A DNA stretch of 51,639 nt from contig JACCWE010000066.1 of assembly GCA_013697785.1 (NCBI GenBank), forward strand, positions 1-51,639, written 5' to 3'. Position 1 is the first letter of the stretch; every line of letters begins with the position of its first letter. The DNA comes from Gemmatimonadaceae bacterium (lineage in GTDB: Bacteria; Gemmatimonadota; Gemmatimonadetes; Gemmatimonadales; Gemmatimonadaceae). Made by a program: the position numbers and the translations under genes. Shown here piece by piece: positions 33,489-41,787 of the stretch. The notes under the pieces were generated by a model. That model was not told the origin of the DNA. It did no database searches and worked only from the letters and a program-made list of their open reading frames with translations.

Positions 33489-34343
33489 TCAGGGAGTTGG
33501 CGGAGGCCCGCACACCGTCATGAAACGCCGAAGCATTCCGTCCGTGCAGGCGATGACGGGACTCTCAATGCCCATTTGCGTCCCATCGGGCCTCATATGG
33601 AAGTATGTCACCTCTTCACTCGCCGGGAGGCCACCCGCCCGTAGATGCCAGCCGCCCTCGCTCAGCGTCCGTTCCGCACTCGCTTTCGGGATACAGACTC
33701 CACTTATCCCTGGGCCTACCGTGGGATTGATTGTCATTTGTCGCACGCACTCACCCATCGATTCAATTACACTCGCATGCGATTGTTTCGAATTGCGCAA
33801 AACCGATCGCACGAACTGTTCAAAGTCGCGCCTCGCAGCCTTGCCTAGCGCTTGGCCGTGATACGCGACGGAAAAGTCTCCGTAGACGGCATCCCAATGG
33901 TTCGCGCGCCCCTCAAACATTTCTAGCGGTTCGCGTTGCGGACTGCCGTGAGCGTCCACGGCATTCGAAATCGTGTAGAGCATCGGCACGAGGTGACCGG
34001 CGGCGCCTTCCCAGCCGATGGCGACGAATGTGTGAAATCGCTCGTTTAGGCCCAAGTGGCGGTACGCCCCGAACGCACGACTCGCCTCGCAGGTCAATAA
34101 CGGCAGGAAAAGTTCCAGATCATTGTTCGGAAGACGGGTTCCGACCGCCGCGATCCACGTATCGGTTGGCCTTCCACCGATGACCGATCGGCCGGTATAG
34201 GCCAAGGCGACGAGGCCGTGAACGATCGCAGCTTTGCTCTGATCGTCGTCCAACTTCACACTAGGATCGTCGAAATTAGTAATGCGGCGGTCGCTTATCT
34301 GGTAGATAGCGTCCAGTGTTGCAAGCGAGATGATAAACGTCAT
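33489..34343 (-). CDS. Proteasome-beta/HslV-like (Ntn-hydrolase) protein, putative
   Basis: A 284-residue soluble protein beginning MTFIISLATLD. If Met is removed, Thr becomes residue 1. SDRRIT then places Asp at 17 and Arg at 19, as in proteasome beta subunits (T1, D17, R19), with a Lys (SVKLDDD) at 29, near K33. VALAYTGRSV resembles the G-rich strand that follows in that fold. It is longer than HslV (about 175 residues) and has a C-terminal extension. Phage- and element-encoded Ntn-like proteins of this sort are poorly characterised. Self-processing or peptidase activity is inference from these residues only. It is encoded alone and converges on the methyltransferase gene. Confidence 0.5.
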   Translation of the reverse strand: MTFIISLATLDAIYQISDRRITNFDDPSVKLDDDQSKAAIVHGLVALAYTGRSVIGGRPTDTWIAAVGTRLPNNDLELFLPLLTCEASRAFGAYRHLGLNERFHTFVAIGWEGAAGHLVPMLYTISNAVDAHGSPQREPLEMFEGRANHWDAVYGDFSVAYHGQALGKAARRDFEQFVRSVLRNSKQSHASVIESMGECVRQMTINPTVGPGISGVCIPKASAERTLSEGGWHLRAGGLPASEEVTYFHMRPDGTQMGIESPVIACTDGMLRRFMTVCGPPPTP

Positions 34344-34512
34344 CGAAGTTCACGGCGGAGGGGGCGGCAGACGCGGAGCGCGCGGGTCAAAAGCTACCCG
34401 TCTTGGTTCGGCTTTCCAGGGTTTCCCGCCAAGCACGTCTCGCATTCCCTCTTACTGTCGAGTGGAGACTATCGGCACGCAAGCGCGATTTCAGACTAGC
34501 ACTCGGCGCCGA

Positions 34513-35001
34513 TCAGGGGCGACGTGCTCGAGCGGCTGAGTCGATGATCGCCGTGAGCACGCGGTCCTCTTGCAACCGTTGAGCAATCAGGTGCACTGCG
34601 TCCGGGTAAACGCTGCCAATCCCCGCTTTGATCTGAAGTGCGTTCAGCGTGTCGAGCATCGCGAGAAGTTGCACGTCCATTCGAACCCTATCGCGGACGA
34701 GGCGAATGGCCTCCGTGGTATCGCTTCGCGACGCAGCCTCCGCGATTAACGTGTCGCCATGCATGTCTTCGGCGGCGGCAACTTGCAAACGCGGAAGGTA
34801 GTCGCTGATCGCCTGCAGAGCCCTGGTTGATCGCATTGTTCGAATGGCATTCTGGAGCGCGAGCAGCCGAGCAATGGAGCAGGGCAGCGATTGTGCGAAG
34901 GTTGGCGAGCAGGATGGCGCGACGTCAGCCTGTGCTTTGGCCGCCGATGGAAACACGGCGATCGTGCCTAGGACGACCCAGAACGGGAGCAGCGACTTCA
35001 T
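34513..35001 (-). CDS. Secreted helical protein, third gene of an exported-protein cassette
   Basis: A 162-residue protein with a clear signal peptide: MKSLLPFWVVLGTIAVFPSA and a cleavage-like AKAQA. The mature part has two Cys in its first 20 residues, probably a disulfide, then amphipathic helices with many Thr/Ile/Leu (LLALQNAIRTMRSTRALQAI). No family recognised. CGATAATGA at the start is shared with the gene just upstream. Spacing of 5 bp to that gene indicates one transcript. Its helical C-terminal half shares the feel of the neighbour's C-terminal half (both carry GDT-A/E-AI phrases), so they may be distant duplicates. Confidence 0.6.
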   Translation of the reverse strand: MKSLLPFWVVLGTIAVFPSAAKAQADVAPSCSPTFAQSLPCSIARLLALQNAIRTMRSTRALQAISDYLPRLQVAAAEDMHGDTLIAEAASRSDTTEAIRLVRDRVRMDVQLLAMLDTLNALQIKAGIGSVYPDAVHLIAQRLQEDRVLTAIIDSAARARRP

Positions 35002-35006
35002 TATCG

Positions 35007-35612
35007 TCAGTGCGCGAGCTTCGTCGCGGTGTCGCTCATTGCCCGCAACTGCAGCATAAGCTCCGCCTGGTTCGAGCGAAGCGGCCCGATTGCCGCCGTG
35101 TCGCCGTGCGCGATCGCGAGCTGCAACAAGGAATCTCCGAAAAAATAGTTCTGCTGCGCGATAAGAAAGCGCGTGCGTAGGTCGGCGATCTTCTGCTGGC
35201 GCTGCTGGCGATGCCGCTCGTGTATGCGGTCGATTGCGCCGCGCATCGCTCGGCCCTCCGCATAGCCATTCGCAACTGACTGCAAGAACGTCGGCGTTGG
35301 TGGCATGGTGGTCGTGGTGCAATTGAGGTTGTTGGGGGAGTAGGACGAGCAGTGCGTCGTCGACGTGCCCGCGGTCGACGTCGCGGCAGTGCCCGTCGTC
35401 GTGCACGTGCTGCTGGTCCGCGAGTACGACGAACAATCCGTCGTCGACAAGCCGGCCGGACTAATGGTCGTGCAGGTCGCGTTGTTGGGAGAGTAGGACG
35501 AGCAATCTGTCGTCGTCGTCGTTTGTGCGCGCACTGGCACCGCGAATAGCATCGCGCCGGCGAGGAGTCCCACAAGGCGAAGCATACGGCCGTCCCGTTT
35601 GGAGTGCCTCAT
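35007..35612 (-). CDS. Secreted Cys/Ser/Thr-rich triple-repeat protein
   Basis: A 201-residue protein with a signal peptide ending at AVPVRAQ. The mature N-terminus holds three copies of a unit about 16-29 residues apart: T-T-x-C-S-S-Y-S-x-(N/T)-x-x-x-C-T-T, each with two Cys. The C-terminal half is a charged helix-rich domain (RHRQQRQQKIADLRTRFLIA, LLQLAIAHGDTAAIGPLRS). ATG 35585 is an alternative start; 35612 gives a better basic n-region. No family recognised. The repeats suggest a disulfide-stabilised extracellular stalk or binding region. It is the middle gene of a three-gene exported cassette. Confidence 0.6.
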   Translation of the reverse strand: MRHSKRDGRMLRLVGLLAGAMLFAVPVRAQTTTTTDCSSYSPNNATCTTISPAGLSTTDCSSYSRTSSTCTTTGTAATSTAGTSTTHCSSYSPNNLNCTTTTMPPTPTFLQSVANGYAEGRAMRGAIDRIHERHRQQRQQKIADLRTRFLIAQQNYFFGDSLLQLAIAHGDTAAIGPLRSNQAELMLQLRAMSDTATKLAH

Positions 35613-35759
35613 TATCGTGGCGGGGTGATTCAGAACGCAAGTCGCGCGCTGCGAAACGTCCATTGCTGGCGCCTCGCCTCGCTTTTCGCCGAGTCGGGAC
35701 TGGTCGAAAGCACGGGCAATTGGCAGGCTTGGCGCCGCAACGTGCAATCGCGAACGGAG

Positions 35760-36380
35760 TTACCGCGCGGCGGTTGCTATCGAAGGAGCGCACACCGCGG
35801 TGCGATATGCGGCGGCCGCAGCCTCCGTGAGATTCCCCTTGAGCTGCATGTCGTAGGTCACGCCCTTATCTACGAGTCGCATGCCACCGGCGTGTGCACG
35901 CGCGAGCTCGGCGAGCTGCTCGGGCGTGATGCCGATCCACATATCTTCCCACGAGGTAACGAGCGTCTTCGTTTTTGGCGCCGTGTGCGACGCGCCCCGA
36001 AGGACGAACTTCGCGCTATCCGCAAGCACGGTCACCGCGGCGGAGTCGGAAAAGATCGCGGGAATCTGCACCGGCACTCCGTGATCCCACCAATACGCGC
36101 CGATCAAATGCAACTGCGTAGTCATCGGAGCGGGAGCGGCGCCGACGTGCTTCACAACGAAGGATGCGCCGATCCACGCCTGGCTGTCTTTAATGTTGTA
36201 CGACTGCATCTTCGTTTCGAGAGTGGTCGTGTCGGCGAACTTGTCGTAGGTGGATTTGAGATCTCCCCTCGACTTGCTCGGGCCGAGAACAGCATCGGCG
36301 ACGGGGCATGACTGCGCAGTAGCAGGCGAGTGCACGGCGAGCAGCGCGACAAGCGCGAACAGGATTGGTGGGCGGGGCAT
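35760..36380 (-). CDS. Secreted hypothetical protein, first gene of the exported cassette
   Basis: A 206-residue protein with a strong ribosome site (GAGAGGA, 7 bases before ATG 36380) and a signal peptide ending near ATAQS. The mature domain is a mixed alpha/beta fold with a Trp-containing core (AYWWDHGVPVQIP, VTSWEDMWIGITPEQLAELA) and a Cys at each end of the protein (CPVAD and AVCAP) that could form a disulfide. No family recognised. It leads a group of three exported proteins; their shared direction and short gaps (147 and 5 bp) suggest a common extracellular or periplasmic role, perhaps altering the host envelope. Confidence 0.6.
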   Translation of the reverse strand: MPRPPILFALVALLAVHSPATAQSCPVADAVLGPSKSRGDLKSTYDKFADTTTLETKMQSYNIKDSQAWIGASFVVKHVGAAPAPMTTQLHLIGAYWWDHGVPVQIPAIFSDSAAVTVLADSAKFVLRGASHTAPKTKTLVTSWEDMWIGITPEQLAELARAHAGGMRLVDKGVTYDMQLKGNLTEAAAAAYRTAVCAPSIATAAR

Positions 36381-36505
36381 AAAGATCCTCTCAGTGGGGT
36401 CTACGGAGAGGATGGAGCGAAGGAGGCGGAGGCAACGGAAATACCTACCGGAATCGAAGGAAACAATCTCACTATCAACCTCATGCTGCTACAACTCGCA
36501 CACGT

Positions 36506-36829
36506 TCACTGGATTGCCCCCTTCGCGAGCGCCTTAAGGATCCGAGCCTTACTGTAGCGAAGGCTTCTCGTCCCGACGCGGACCGCGAACGCCGCCTTAT
36601 ACCGCCCTTTATAGAGCGTGTCCGGCCGCATCTTGAGCAACGCAGCCGCTTCGCGAGCGGTCAGCAAATCATCGTCCGCGTTCGCCTTCGCTTTCGTGCT
36701 ACTGCTTGGCGCCGGCGCAACCGAAGTCGTGAGCTCGGCGACGAGTTGCGCCATCGACTCCTTTGTAAACGTCGTGGACGACCCGATTGGTAGAGCTGCC
36801 TCGAGTGCGAGAAATTGAGCGACGGTCAT
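36506..36829 (-). CDS. AlpA/excisionase-type helix-turn-helix protein
   Basis: A 107-residue protein whose C-terminal half is a winged HTH of the AlpA/HTH_17 type: LLTAREAAALLKMRPDTLYK followed by the wing RVGTRSLRYSKARILKAL. AlpA proteins activate integrase or act as excisionases in P4-like islands. The N-terminal 50 residues are an extra segment with a Ser/Ala linker. It is the last gene of the leftward replication/recombination operon and overlaps the gene before it as ATGA. It is a good candidate for directing excision of this element. Confidence 0.75.
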   Translation of the reverse strand: MTVAQFLALEAALPIGSSTTFTKESMAQLVAELTTSVAPAPSSSTKAKANADDDLLTAREAAALLKMRPDTLYKGRYKAAFAVRVGTRSLRYSKARILKALAKGAIQ

Positions 36830-37155
36830 CGTGCATCCGGTCCTCCTTTTGGTTGTGCTGTGAAATGCGGCGGGCTGAGTTTCGCTTTCAGGTGGTTCGC
36901 GGCGTCTGCTATGACGTCGGGGTGCAAAAGGATCTCAGCGTAGGCCGCACCCGTAACGCCGCGACTAATCCACGCCTCGAGCAGCTCGCGGACAACGCTT
37001 TCTTGATCTTCAACACGCTGCCATTGCCACGTTTCCGAGTCGATGCGCTCAATCCACGAACGCGAGGTCAGATCGTGGCGCAGATACGGCAAGACGAGCC
37101 CGGCGATACAGAGGCAGTGACCGCGGACCTGGCGGTAGTGGCTTTTGGGAATCAT
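36826..37155 (-). CDS. Hypothetical protein of the replication operon
   Basis: A 109-residue protein with no recognised family. It has a Cys-containing N-terminus (HCLCIAGLVLP), a Trp-rich middle (SRSWIERIDSETWQWQRVED) and a helical C-terminal part. It overlaps the nuclease gene before it and the AlpA-like gene after it by 4 bp each, so it is firmly inside the operon. No catalytic residues stand out. Confidence 0.55.
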   Translation of the reverse strand: MIPKSHYRQVRGHCLCIAGLVLPYLRHDLTSRSWIERIDSETWQWQRVEDQESVVRELLEAWISRGVTGAAYAEILLHPDVIADAANHLKAKLSPPHFTAQPKGGPDAR

Positions 37156-37613
37156 GCCGCCACCCCGCGCGTCAGTTGCTCGAGCTTAGCAAGCGCGCGC
37201 GTAAGCTCCGCGAGGGTCTGTCGCGCTTCTACGTGTTCGCTGTCGCTCAGATACCGCGGGTGTGCCGCACTACTCGACTCGGCGTATCGGTTCAGCGACC
37301 GGACGAGATAGAGCGCCGCGCGGAGCAAATACAGCGGGCGATCCTTCAGCAACGAAATCGACACGTTAGCCGAGAAGGTGAGAAGCCCGCGAATATGCAC
37401 GGCCGTGCCGGGACAAAGATGGTCGTGGTCGACGTGGAGGAACCGTCGCGCCGGCGGGGCGCCAGAAATCGCGCACACACCGTCCTGACTCGCGGCCAGT
37501 TCAGCATACTCGTCAAGAGATAGCCCGTAAGTCCGCGCCAAATGGTCGGCGCGGGCCCGCCGCGAGTCTGACGTGGACCGTCGGCGCCGCGTGGCTCGGA
37601 TACGCGGGGTCAC
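37152..37613 (-). CDS. Endonuclease VII-like HNH nuclease lacking most zinc cysteines
   Basis: A 153-residue protein from GTG 37613 (GTGA overlap with the gene before). YGLSLDEYAELAASQDGVC, then HVDHDH at residues 60-65 and RGLLTFSAN near 76-83, follow the T4 endonuclease VII (recombination endonuclease) family pattern. In the family, CxxC pairs flank this core and hold zinc. Here the first pair is CAIS and the second is TFSA, so three of four Cys are gone while the catalytic His/Asp and the late Asn (N83) remain. The family resolves branched DNA. A helical C-terminal extension of about 60 residues is present. Either the fold is held together without zinc or the enzyme is inactive. Confidence 0.7.
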   Translation of the reverse strand: MTPRIRATRRRRSTSDSRRARADHLARTYGLSLDEYAELAASQDGVCAISGAPPARRFLHVDHDHLCPGTAVHIRGLLTFSANVSISLLKDRPLYLLRAALYLVRSLNRYAESSSAAHPRYLSDSEHVEARQTLAELTRALAKLEQLTRGVAA

Positions 37614-37924
37614 AATTCCACCTTCCGCCGCACATCCGTCGAAAGCGTAACCCTGAGCCCGGCGCAAACATGACCGACGAATTTCCACCGCACAGCGCCA
37701 TTTTTGCCCACGGTCACGATGCCGAGCGCGGAAAGCTCGAGCTCGACAAGCGTCTCCGGCTCGTACTCACGCTTCCAGCCGCCGACGAAAAGTGCCGCCC
37801 ACAGCTTGCTTGCCGGACAATACTCGAGGCGGCCGCGGAGGGATTTCGTCGCTTTTTCTACTGCTTCAGCGCGCTCCGCGTAGACCGCTTGTTTCTGCTC
37901 GGCGTTGAGTTTGGGGAAGGGCAC
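37610..37924 (-). CDS. Hypothetical protein of the replication operon
   Basis: A 104-residue protein with a GTG start directly after the upstream TGA. The N-terminus is a charged helix (AEQKQAVYAERAEAVEKATK); the rest is beta-rich (LELSALGIVTVGKNGAVRWK). No family recognised. Its stop overlaps the GTG of the EndoVII-like gene, so the two are translated together. Confidence 0.5.
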   Translation of the reverse strand: MPFPKLNAEQKQAVYAERAEAVEKATKSLRGRLEYCPASKLWAALFVGGWKREYEPETLVELELSALGIVTVGKNGAVRWKFVGHVCAGLRVTLSTDVRRKVEL

Positions 37925-38218
37925 TCAGCCCTCCCGATCAGCACCATCTGAAGAAGGAACGAATGCGCACAACGTTCGCAGCTTGGTTCGAGTCGGCGTG
38001 AACGCGCGCCAGGAGCACAGGTAGCGCGCTGCCGGCGTCGTCACGCCTACCTCATGCGCTAGTTCACGCATCAGCAGCAGGATGTCGTGGTCCGGGTACT
38101 CCAGCCGGCGCCACGGGCAGGTGGCATCGTAGCGCGCATCCCATTCGCGAGTTGCCGGGTCATACCGGAGGTTGCCTTTGGCCGCGATCCTTGTCGCGAT
38201 CTCGATGGGAGTAATCAT
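37925..38218 (-). CDS. Hypothetical protein of the replication operon
   Basis: A 97-residue soluble protein. YDPATREWDARYDATCPWRR and PDHDILLLMRELAHEVGV suggest a compact alpha/beta domain; the C-terminus is short and charged. No family recognised. Coupled by ATGA to the gene before it and immediately adjacent to the gene after it. Confidence 0.5.
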   Translation of the reverse strand: MITPIEIATRIAAKGNLRYDPATREWDARYDATCPWRRLEYPDHDILLLMRELAHEVGVTTPAARYLCSWRAFTPTRTKLRTLCAFVPSSDGADREG

Positions 38219-38496
38219 CGCGCAAACCCCGCATCGTGTGGCGCCATGTCGTACGCGACGAGCCGTCGGAGACGGGCGGAGACGCCGTTTGCGAGCGCGT
38301 ACGAGCGCAGCTCGGCCCGTTCTAAGTCGCTGCGTCCTGGTTCTACCGCCATCGCAAGCAGCAGCGTTTTAACCCACGCGTCGCCGGAGATTCGGACCCA
38401 CTTGCCCCCGGCGCGAGTGTACCAGTGGCGCGAGTAGCGGACGTATACAAGCGGCACGTTTGCTTCGATGTTCGCGGCGAGAAGGTCGGCGTTCAT
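38215..38496 (-). CDS. Hypothetical protein next to the prim-pol/helicase gene
   Basis: A 93-residue protein; VYVRYSRHWYTRAGGKWVRI is an aromatic/basic stretch that could contact nucleic acid, followed by an amphipathic helix. No family recognised. It overlaps the stop of the prim-pol/helicase gene by 4 bp, so it could be an accessory replication factor. Confidence 0.5.
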   Translation of the reverse strand: MNADLLAANIEANVPLVYVRYSRHWYTRAGGKWVRISGDAWVKTLLLAMAVEPGRSDLERAELRSYALANGVSARLRRLVAYDMAPHDAGFAR

Positions 38497-40529
38497 ACGA
38501 CCCCCACGCTGCCGAGCAACGAGCTGTCCGCAAGGATCTCCGCGATGACCGGGTCAAAGGCTTCTCCCGCCTCCGCATCCGCGTTAATCTCGAGCACGCG
38601 CGTCGAGCCTTTACTACCGCTCGTATCGCGAAGCACGCCAGATGCGAGCGCGGCGGCGATGATCTTGCCCGCGGCGGCCTTCTGGATGTTCGTGCCCTTT
38701 GCGACCGCGCTCACACTCGCGCCGGGATTGGCGCGGATGTATGAAATAACGCGATCCTCCGACCGAGGCGCCGCGGTGGAGAGCCCATACCGCCGAGCCG
38801 AGGGGTCGAAGCGCAACGTAAAGTTCGACGTCTGCCACCGGCCCACGGCGCTTACGGCGCGGAGCGGTGACTCTTGATCGTCCCCCGGCGCGTTGATAAT
38901 CAGAATCAGATCGACGAGCGCGCCGTATGCGATGCTGCCGTGGTATCCGCTGCCCGATTTCGTCGAATGGTGGCTGAGAAGCAACGCGCAGTTCAGTCGC
39001 GCGGCCAAGCCAGCCAGACGGCTAATGTGCGGAGTGATTTGGCTGTCCTTGCTCGAGTCCTGGACGATGCCTGCGGTGAGCGAGATAATCGTGTCGATAA
39101 CGACCCACGCGGGCCGGAGCTCCTCCATCGCTTTGCATACTTGGTTGATGCGGTCGGCGCCGTGTGCGCGGAGATCCAGAACCGACACGTTGTCGACGTC
39201 CGCTCCGAAGTCAGCGAAGCGGCGAACCAGATCGCCCATGCTCTCTTCAGCGCACCACAGCACCTTGCCCTTCTCGCACTGCTCGCCGAGAAACAGCCCT
39301 CCCGTCGAGACGGCGGTGACGGCGTCCGCGATGATCGTGCTCTTTCCAAATTTCTCCCGCATCGCCAGGAGCGTCGTACGGCCCGCGTAAGCAAGGCGAG
39401 GAGCCACGGCGACAGGGAGCTTTAGCAGATCCGGGTCATTCATGAGCTCGCGCAACGTCCGCACGACGGGCACCGGCTTCTTCGGCGCCGGCGTGGCATC
39501 GCTCGAGACGGTTACGAGTGGTTCCGTCGCGTCGCCGGCGAGGACGCGTAGCCACTGCACGCCGATAGAGAAGGGAGCCTTGATGCGCGCGTAGTCGCTT
39601 TCAACCTCGCCGTCACCGTGCACGCCGGACCACTTGTTCGCCCACTCGAGCGCGATGGCCTCTGCGTCGTTTGGAAAGTCGGCGCCTGCGGCCTTGATCG
39701 CCGTCATCCGCTTGATGTAGTAGTCTCTGTCCGTGCCGTCCTCATTCGGCACACGCGACACAAGGGACCGGAGCTCGTCGGGGCCACTCGCTTTCAGTGC
39801 GTCTTGGTCAACCGACGCGCGGTCCGACGCGGCGCCTTGGTTGGTGCGATCCACGCACACACCGCCGTTCGCCTCAAGCAACAGATCCACCGCGGAAAAG
39901 AACGCGGCCACGTCGGCGGCTTGGACGACCGTGAGCGCGCTACGGTCCAGCGTAGCAACAGACCACCTTGCGCGATTGCCCTTGTTGGTGCGGCCGATAG
40001 CGAATATCTGGCAGTTTTTGCCAAGCGCCTCCACGGCCGGTTTGTCGCAGGTTGGGTGGCTGTAGGCGTGGCGCGTCTTGTACTGCGGTTCGCCGTCCGC
40101 CTGGCGATAGAGCAGCATCGCCTTCGGCGCGTTTGCGACCCTTCGCGCGGTCGCGCCAAGCATCGTAACGGCGAGGGCTTCGACCTTTGCGCTTAGTGCG
40201 GCGTCTGTGATGTCGATGTCGAGCGCGAGCAGGTCATCCATGCGGAGGCAGAAGTTCCCGCCATCCCGGATGTTTTGCTCGATAACGGCTTCACTCGGAG
40301 CGTGGTGCTGCCACTTGATGCCACCCCACTCACCGGCGCCGTTCATGCGGCCGGGGATTTTTCCAGAGCTCTTTTCGGGGGTGATGCTCGACTTTTCCGC
40401 CATCGGCGCGCCGGGTGGAATCGCCGGCAAAACGCAAAGGCCCTCGTGGAACAATTGCATCGGGTCCAGCTCGTACGTGGTTACTAGCGGCGTGTACTCA
40501 GCCGCGGGGGTGTCGCGTTCCTTGTCCAT
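38493..40529 (-). CDS. Replication protein: prim-pol domain, PriCT-like region and RepA/RecA-like helicase
   Basis: A 678-residue protein from ATG 40529 (AAGGA 13 bases upstream; a TTG at 40550 is the alternative). Residues 30-200 are a bifunctional primase-polymerase domain with the metal-binding ALDIDITD (D104, D106) and QIFAIGRTNKGNRARW. Residues 250-330 resemble the PriCT region after such primases (LRSLVSRVPNEDGTDRDYYI). Residues 375-600 are a RecA/RepA-type ATPase with Walker A REKFGKST near 391-398, Walker B AWVVID near 474-479, and the SHHSTKSG polymerase-facing motif. A winged helix ends the protein. Such multidomain proteins start replication of P4-like satellites and small plasmids. 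The GGTTCC array about 1.3 kb upstream is a likely binding site. Confidence 0.85.
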   Translation of the reverse strand: MDKERDTPAAEYTPLVTTYELDPMQLFHEGLCVLPAIPPGAPMAEKSSITPEKSSGKIPGRMNGAGEWGGIKWQHHAPSEAVIEQNIRDGGNFCLRMDDLLALDIDITDAALSAKVEALAVTMLGATARRVANAPKAMLLYRQADGEPQYKTRHAYSHPTCDKPAVEALGKNCQIFAIGRTNKGNRARWSVATLDRSALTVVQAADVAAFFSAVDLLLEANGGVCVDRTNQGAASDRASVDQDALKASGPDELRSLVSRVPNEDGTDRDYYIKRMTAIKAAGADFPNDAEAIALEWANKWSGVHGDGEVESDYARIKAPFSIGVQWLRVLAGDATEPLVTVSSDATPAPKKPVPVVRTLRELMNDPDLLKLPVAVAPRLAYAGRTTLLAMREKFGKSTIIADAVTAVSTGGLFLGEQCEKGKVLWCAEESMGDLVRRFADFGADVDNVSVLDLRAHGADRINQVCKAMEELRPAWVVIDTIISLTAGIVQDSSKDSQITPHISRLAGLAARLNCALLLSHHSTKSGSGYHGSIAYGALVDLILIINAPGDDQESPLRAVSAVGRWQTSNFTLRFDPSARRYGLSTAAPRSEDRVISYIRANPGASVSAVAKGTNIQKAAAGKIIAAALASGVLRDTSGSKGSTRVLEINADAEAGEAFDPVIAEILADSSLLGSVGVV

Positions 40530-40647
40530 TTGGTTTATATCATCCTTCAAGCCTCCATCTGTTAGGTTTGTGCAGCGCCGGAGAACGCGCGAATGCGGCG
40601 TTTGGCCGGGGAAAGCGCGTGCGATTTCGGGGATTTGTTGTGTTTTC

Positions 40648-41211
40648 TTAGAAGCGGCGCATCGACGCGGCGCGAATCGCCTCGTCCGTCACCTCGTCAT
40701 CGCAGCCACACTCGGAGAGATCAGCCCCCGCGCCAGAACCCGAACAGGCGAAGAAACGCCCCTCGGTGACGTGGTAGTCGTGATAGTTGGACACGCAATA
40801 ATCCTCCTCAGTCAAGTCTGGCTCGCGGGAGCCGTACGTAATCGCCGCAGGAGGACCAACAAGGAGCAGCACGGCGCGATGCGATGCGGTTGCGAGGCGT
40901 TGCGCCTTCTCCATCTCGCGCTCGTTTAACGAAACCGGCTTGACCTCGGCCCACATTCCAACCTGCGGGAGCCAGAAGTCCGGCAGATACCAAACTCCGC
41001 CTAAGTCGTAGCCTTGCGGCTCGTAGTCCCACGCGATGCCGCAGTGGTCGAAGTACACGGCCCAGTGGGCCTCCAAACGCGAGCGGAAGCGCGTCTGGTG
41101 GTACTCGGTTTCGAGCGCCGTGAGGCCTTCGCTTGGCAGCGCGTACGGTGCCGGAGGGGCAAGGGTAGCCTCAAAGCGTTTGGCGGGCTCTACAGGCCAT
41201 GCGGAGGGCAT
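40648..41211 (-). CDS. PD-(D/E)XK nuclease of phage type
   Basis: A 187-residue protein from ATG 41211, which overlaps the stop of the gene before it (TAATG). FRSRLEAHWAVYF supplies the first Glu, YLPDFWLP the Asp and MWAEVKP the E-x-K, in the order and spacing of a small PD-(D/E)XK nuclease with the fold of phage endonuclease I-like and Vsr-like proteins. WDYEPQGYDLGG lies between. The C-terminal third is acidic and Cys-containing (CGCDDEV). It would nick or cleave DNA, perhaps for recombination or for damaging a helper or competitor genome (inference). A longer frame upstream of 41211 is antisense read-through. Confidence 0.72.
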   Translation of the reverse strand: MPSAWPVEPAKRFEATLAPPAPYALPSEGLTALETEYHQTRFRSRLEAHWAVYFDHCGIAWDYEPQGYDLGGVWYLPDFWLPQVGMWAEVKPVSLNEREMEKAQRLATASHRAVLLLVGPPAAITYGSREPDLTEEDYCVSNYHDYHVTEGRFFACSGSGAGADLSECGCDDEVTDEAIRAASMRRF

Positions 41212-41603
41212 TACGTCGACTCCGAAGGTGCCGCCTGAACCAGTCGTGCGGCGCGGTCGCGGAGTGCCTTGCTCCGGAGCGCCTGAAGATCGACACCGGC
41301 GCGGAGGGCATAGCCGTAGAAGCGGTGGCTGGCAATGCCAAGCAGAGCGTGTGCGCGGCGAGCTACGCCGTCGCAAGCGAGCATGGCGCGCGTAATCTCA
41401 ACGCGATCATACTCCATGGTGGCAACACGGGCCGCAGCCTTCCGGCCGACGATGTAGGCACCTTCCGCAGCGCGAGGCGCGCGGGGTACAGCGGTATCCA
41501 TCTTCTTAGCCAATGTGACGCGATTCGCGACGCGCGCCCCGTTCCCTTCCGACAAGTTGCGAGACCCAGAATGGTGCCCCCAACGCGAGAAGGATACAAC
41601 CAT
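41211..41603 (-). CDS. Fis/HTH_8-like DNA-binding protein, first gene of the leftward operon
   Basis: A 130-residue basic protein. EITRAMLACDGVARRAHALL followed by GIASHRFYGYAL has the spacing of a Fis-type (HTH_8) helix-turn-helix. ATG 41603 is taken as the start; ATG 41501 is possible and would leave a 96-residue protein. A perfect 14-bp palindrome lies 28 bp upstream, a plausible autoregulatory site. It may control the replication operon or bend DNA at the origin or attachment site. Confidence 0.55.
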   Translation of the reverse strand: MVVSFSRWGHHSGSRNLSEGNGARVANRVTLAKKMDTAVPRAPRAAEGAYIVGRKAAARVATMEYDRVEITRAMLACDGVARRAHALLGIASHRFYGYALRAGVDLQALRSKALRDRAARLVQAAPSEST

Positions 41604-41630
41604 GAACTCGCTAAGTCAATATGTCCGACG

Positions 41631-41644
41631 TTAAGATTTCTTAA
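41631..41644. promoter_or_regulatory. 14-bp palindrome upstream of the leftward operon
   Basis: TTAAGATTTCTTAA is an interrupted perfect palindrome (TTAAGA-TT-TCTTAA), 28 bp before the first gene of the leftward operon. It looks like an operator. Confidence 0.45.
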
Positions 41645-41787
41645 TGTTTATCTTGGTTGCCTTGTCCCTTTGGCGATTTAGCTAGGCGGGGTCGTTTGGC
41701 CTTGCGGAATTAGATAAGTAGGCGGCTGCAAAAAAGCTAATCGGTAGTCGAAAGAGCGGCGTGTGCATTTCATAGGATTACCCCAGC

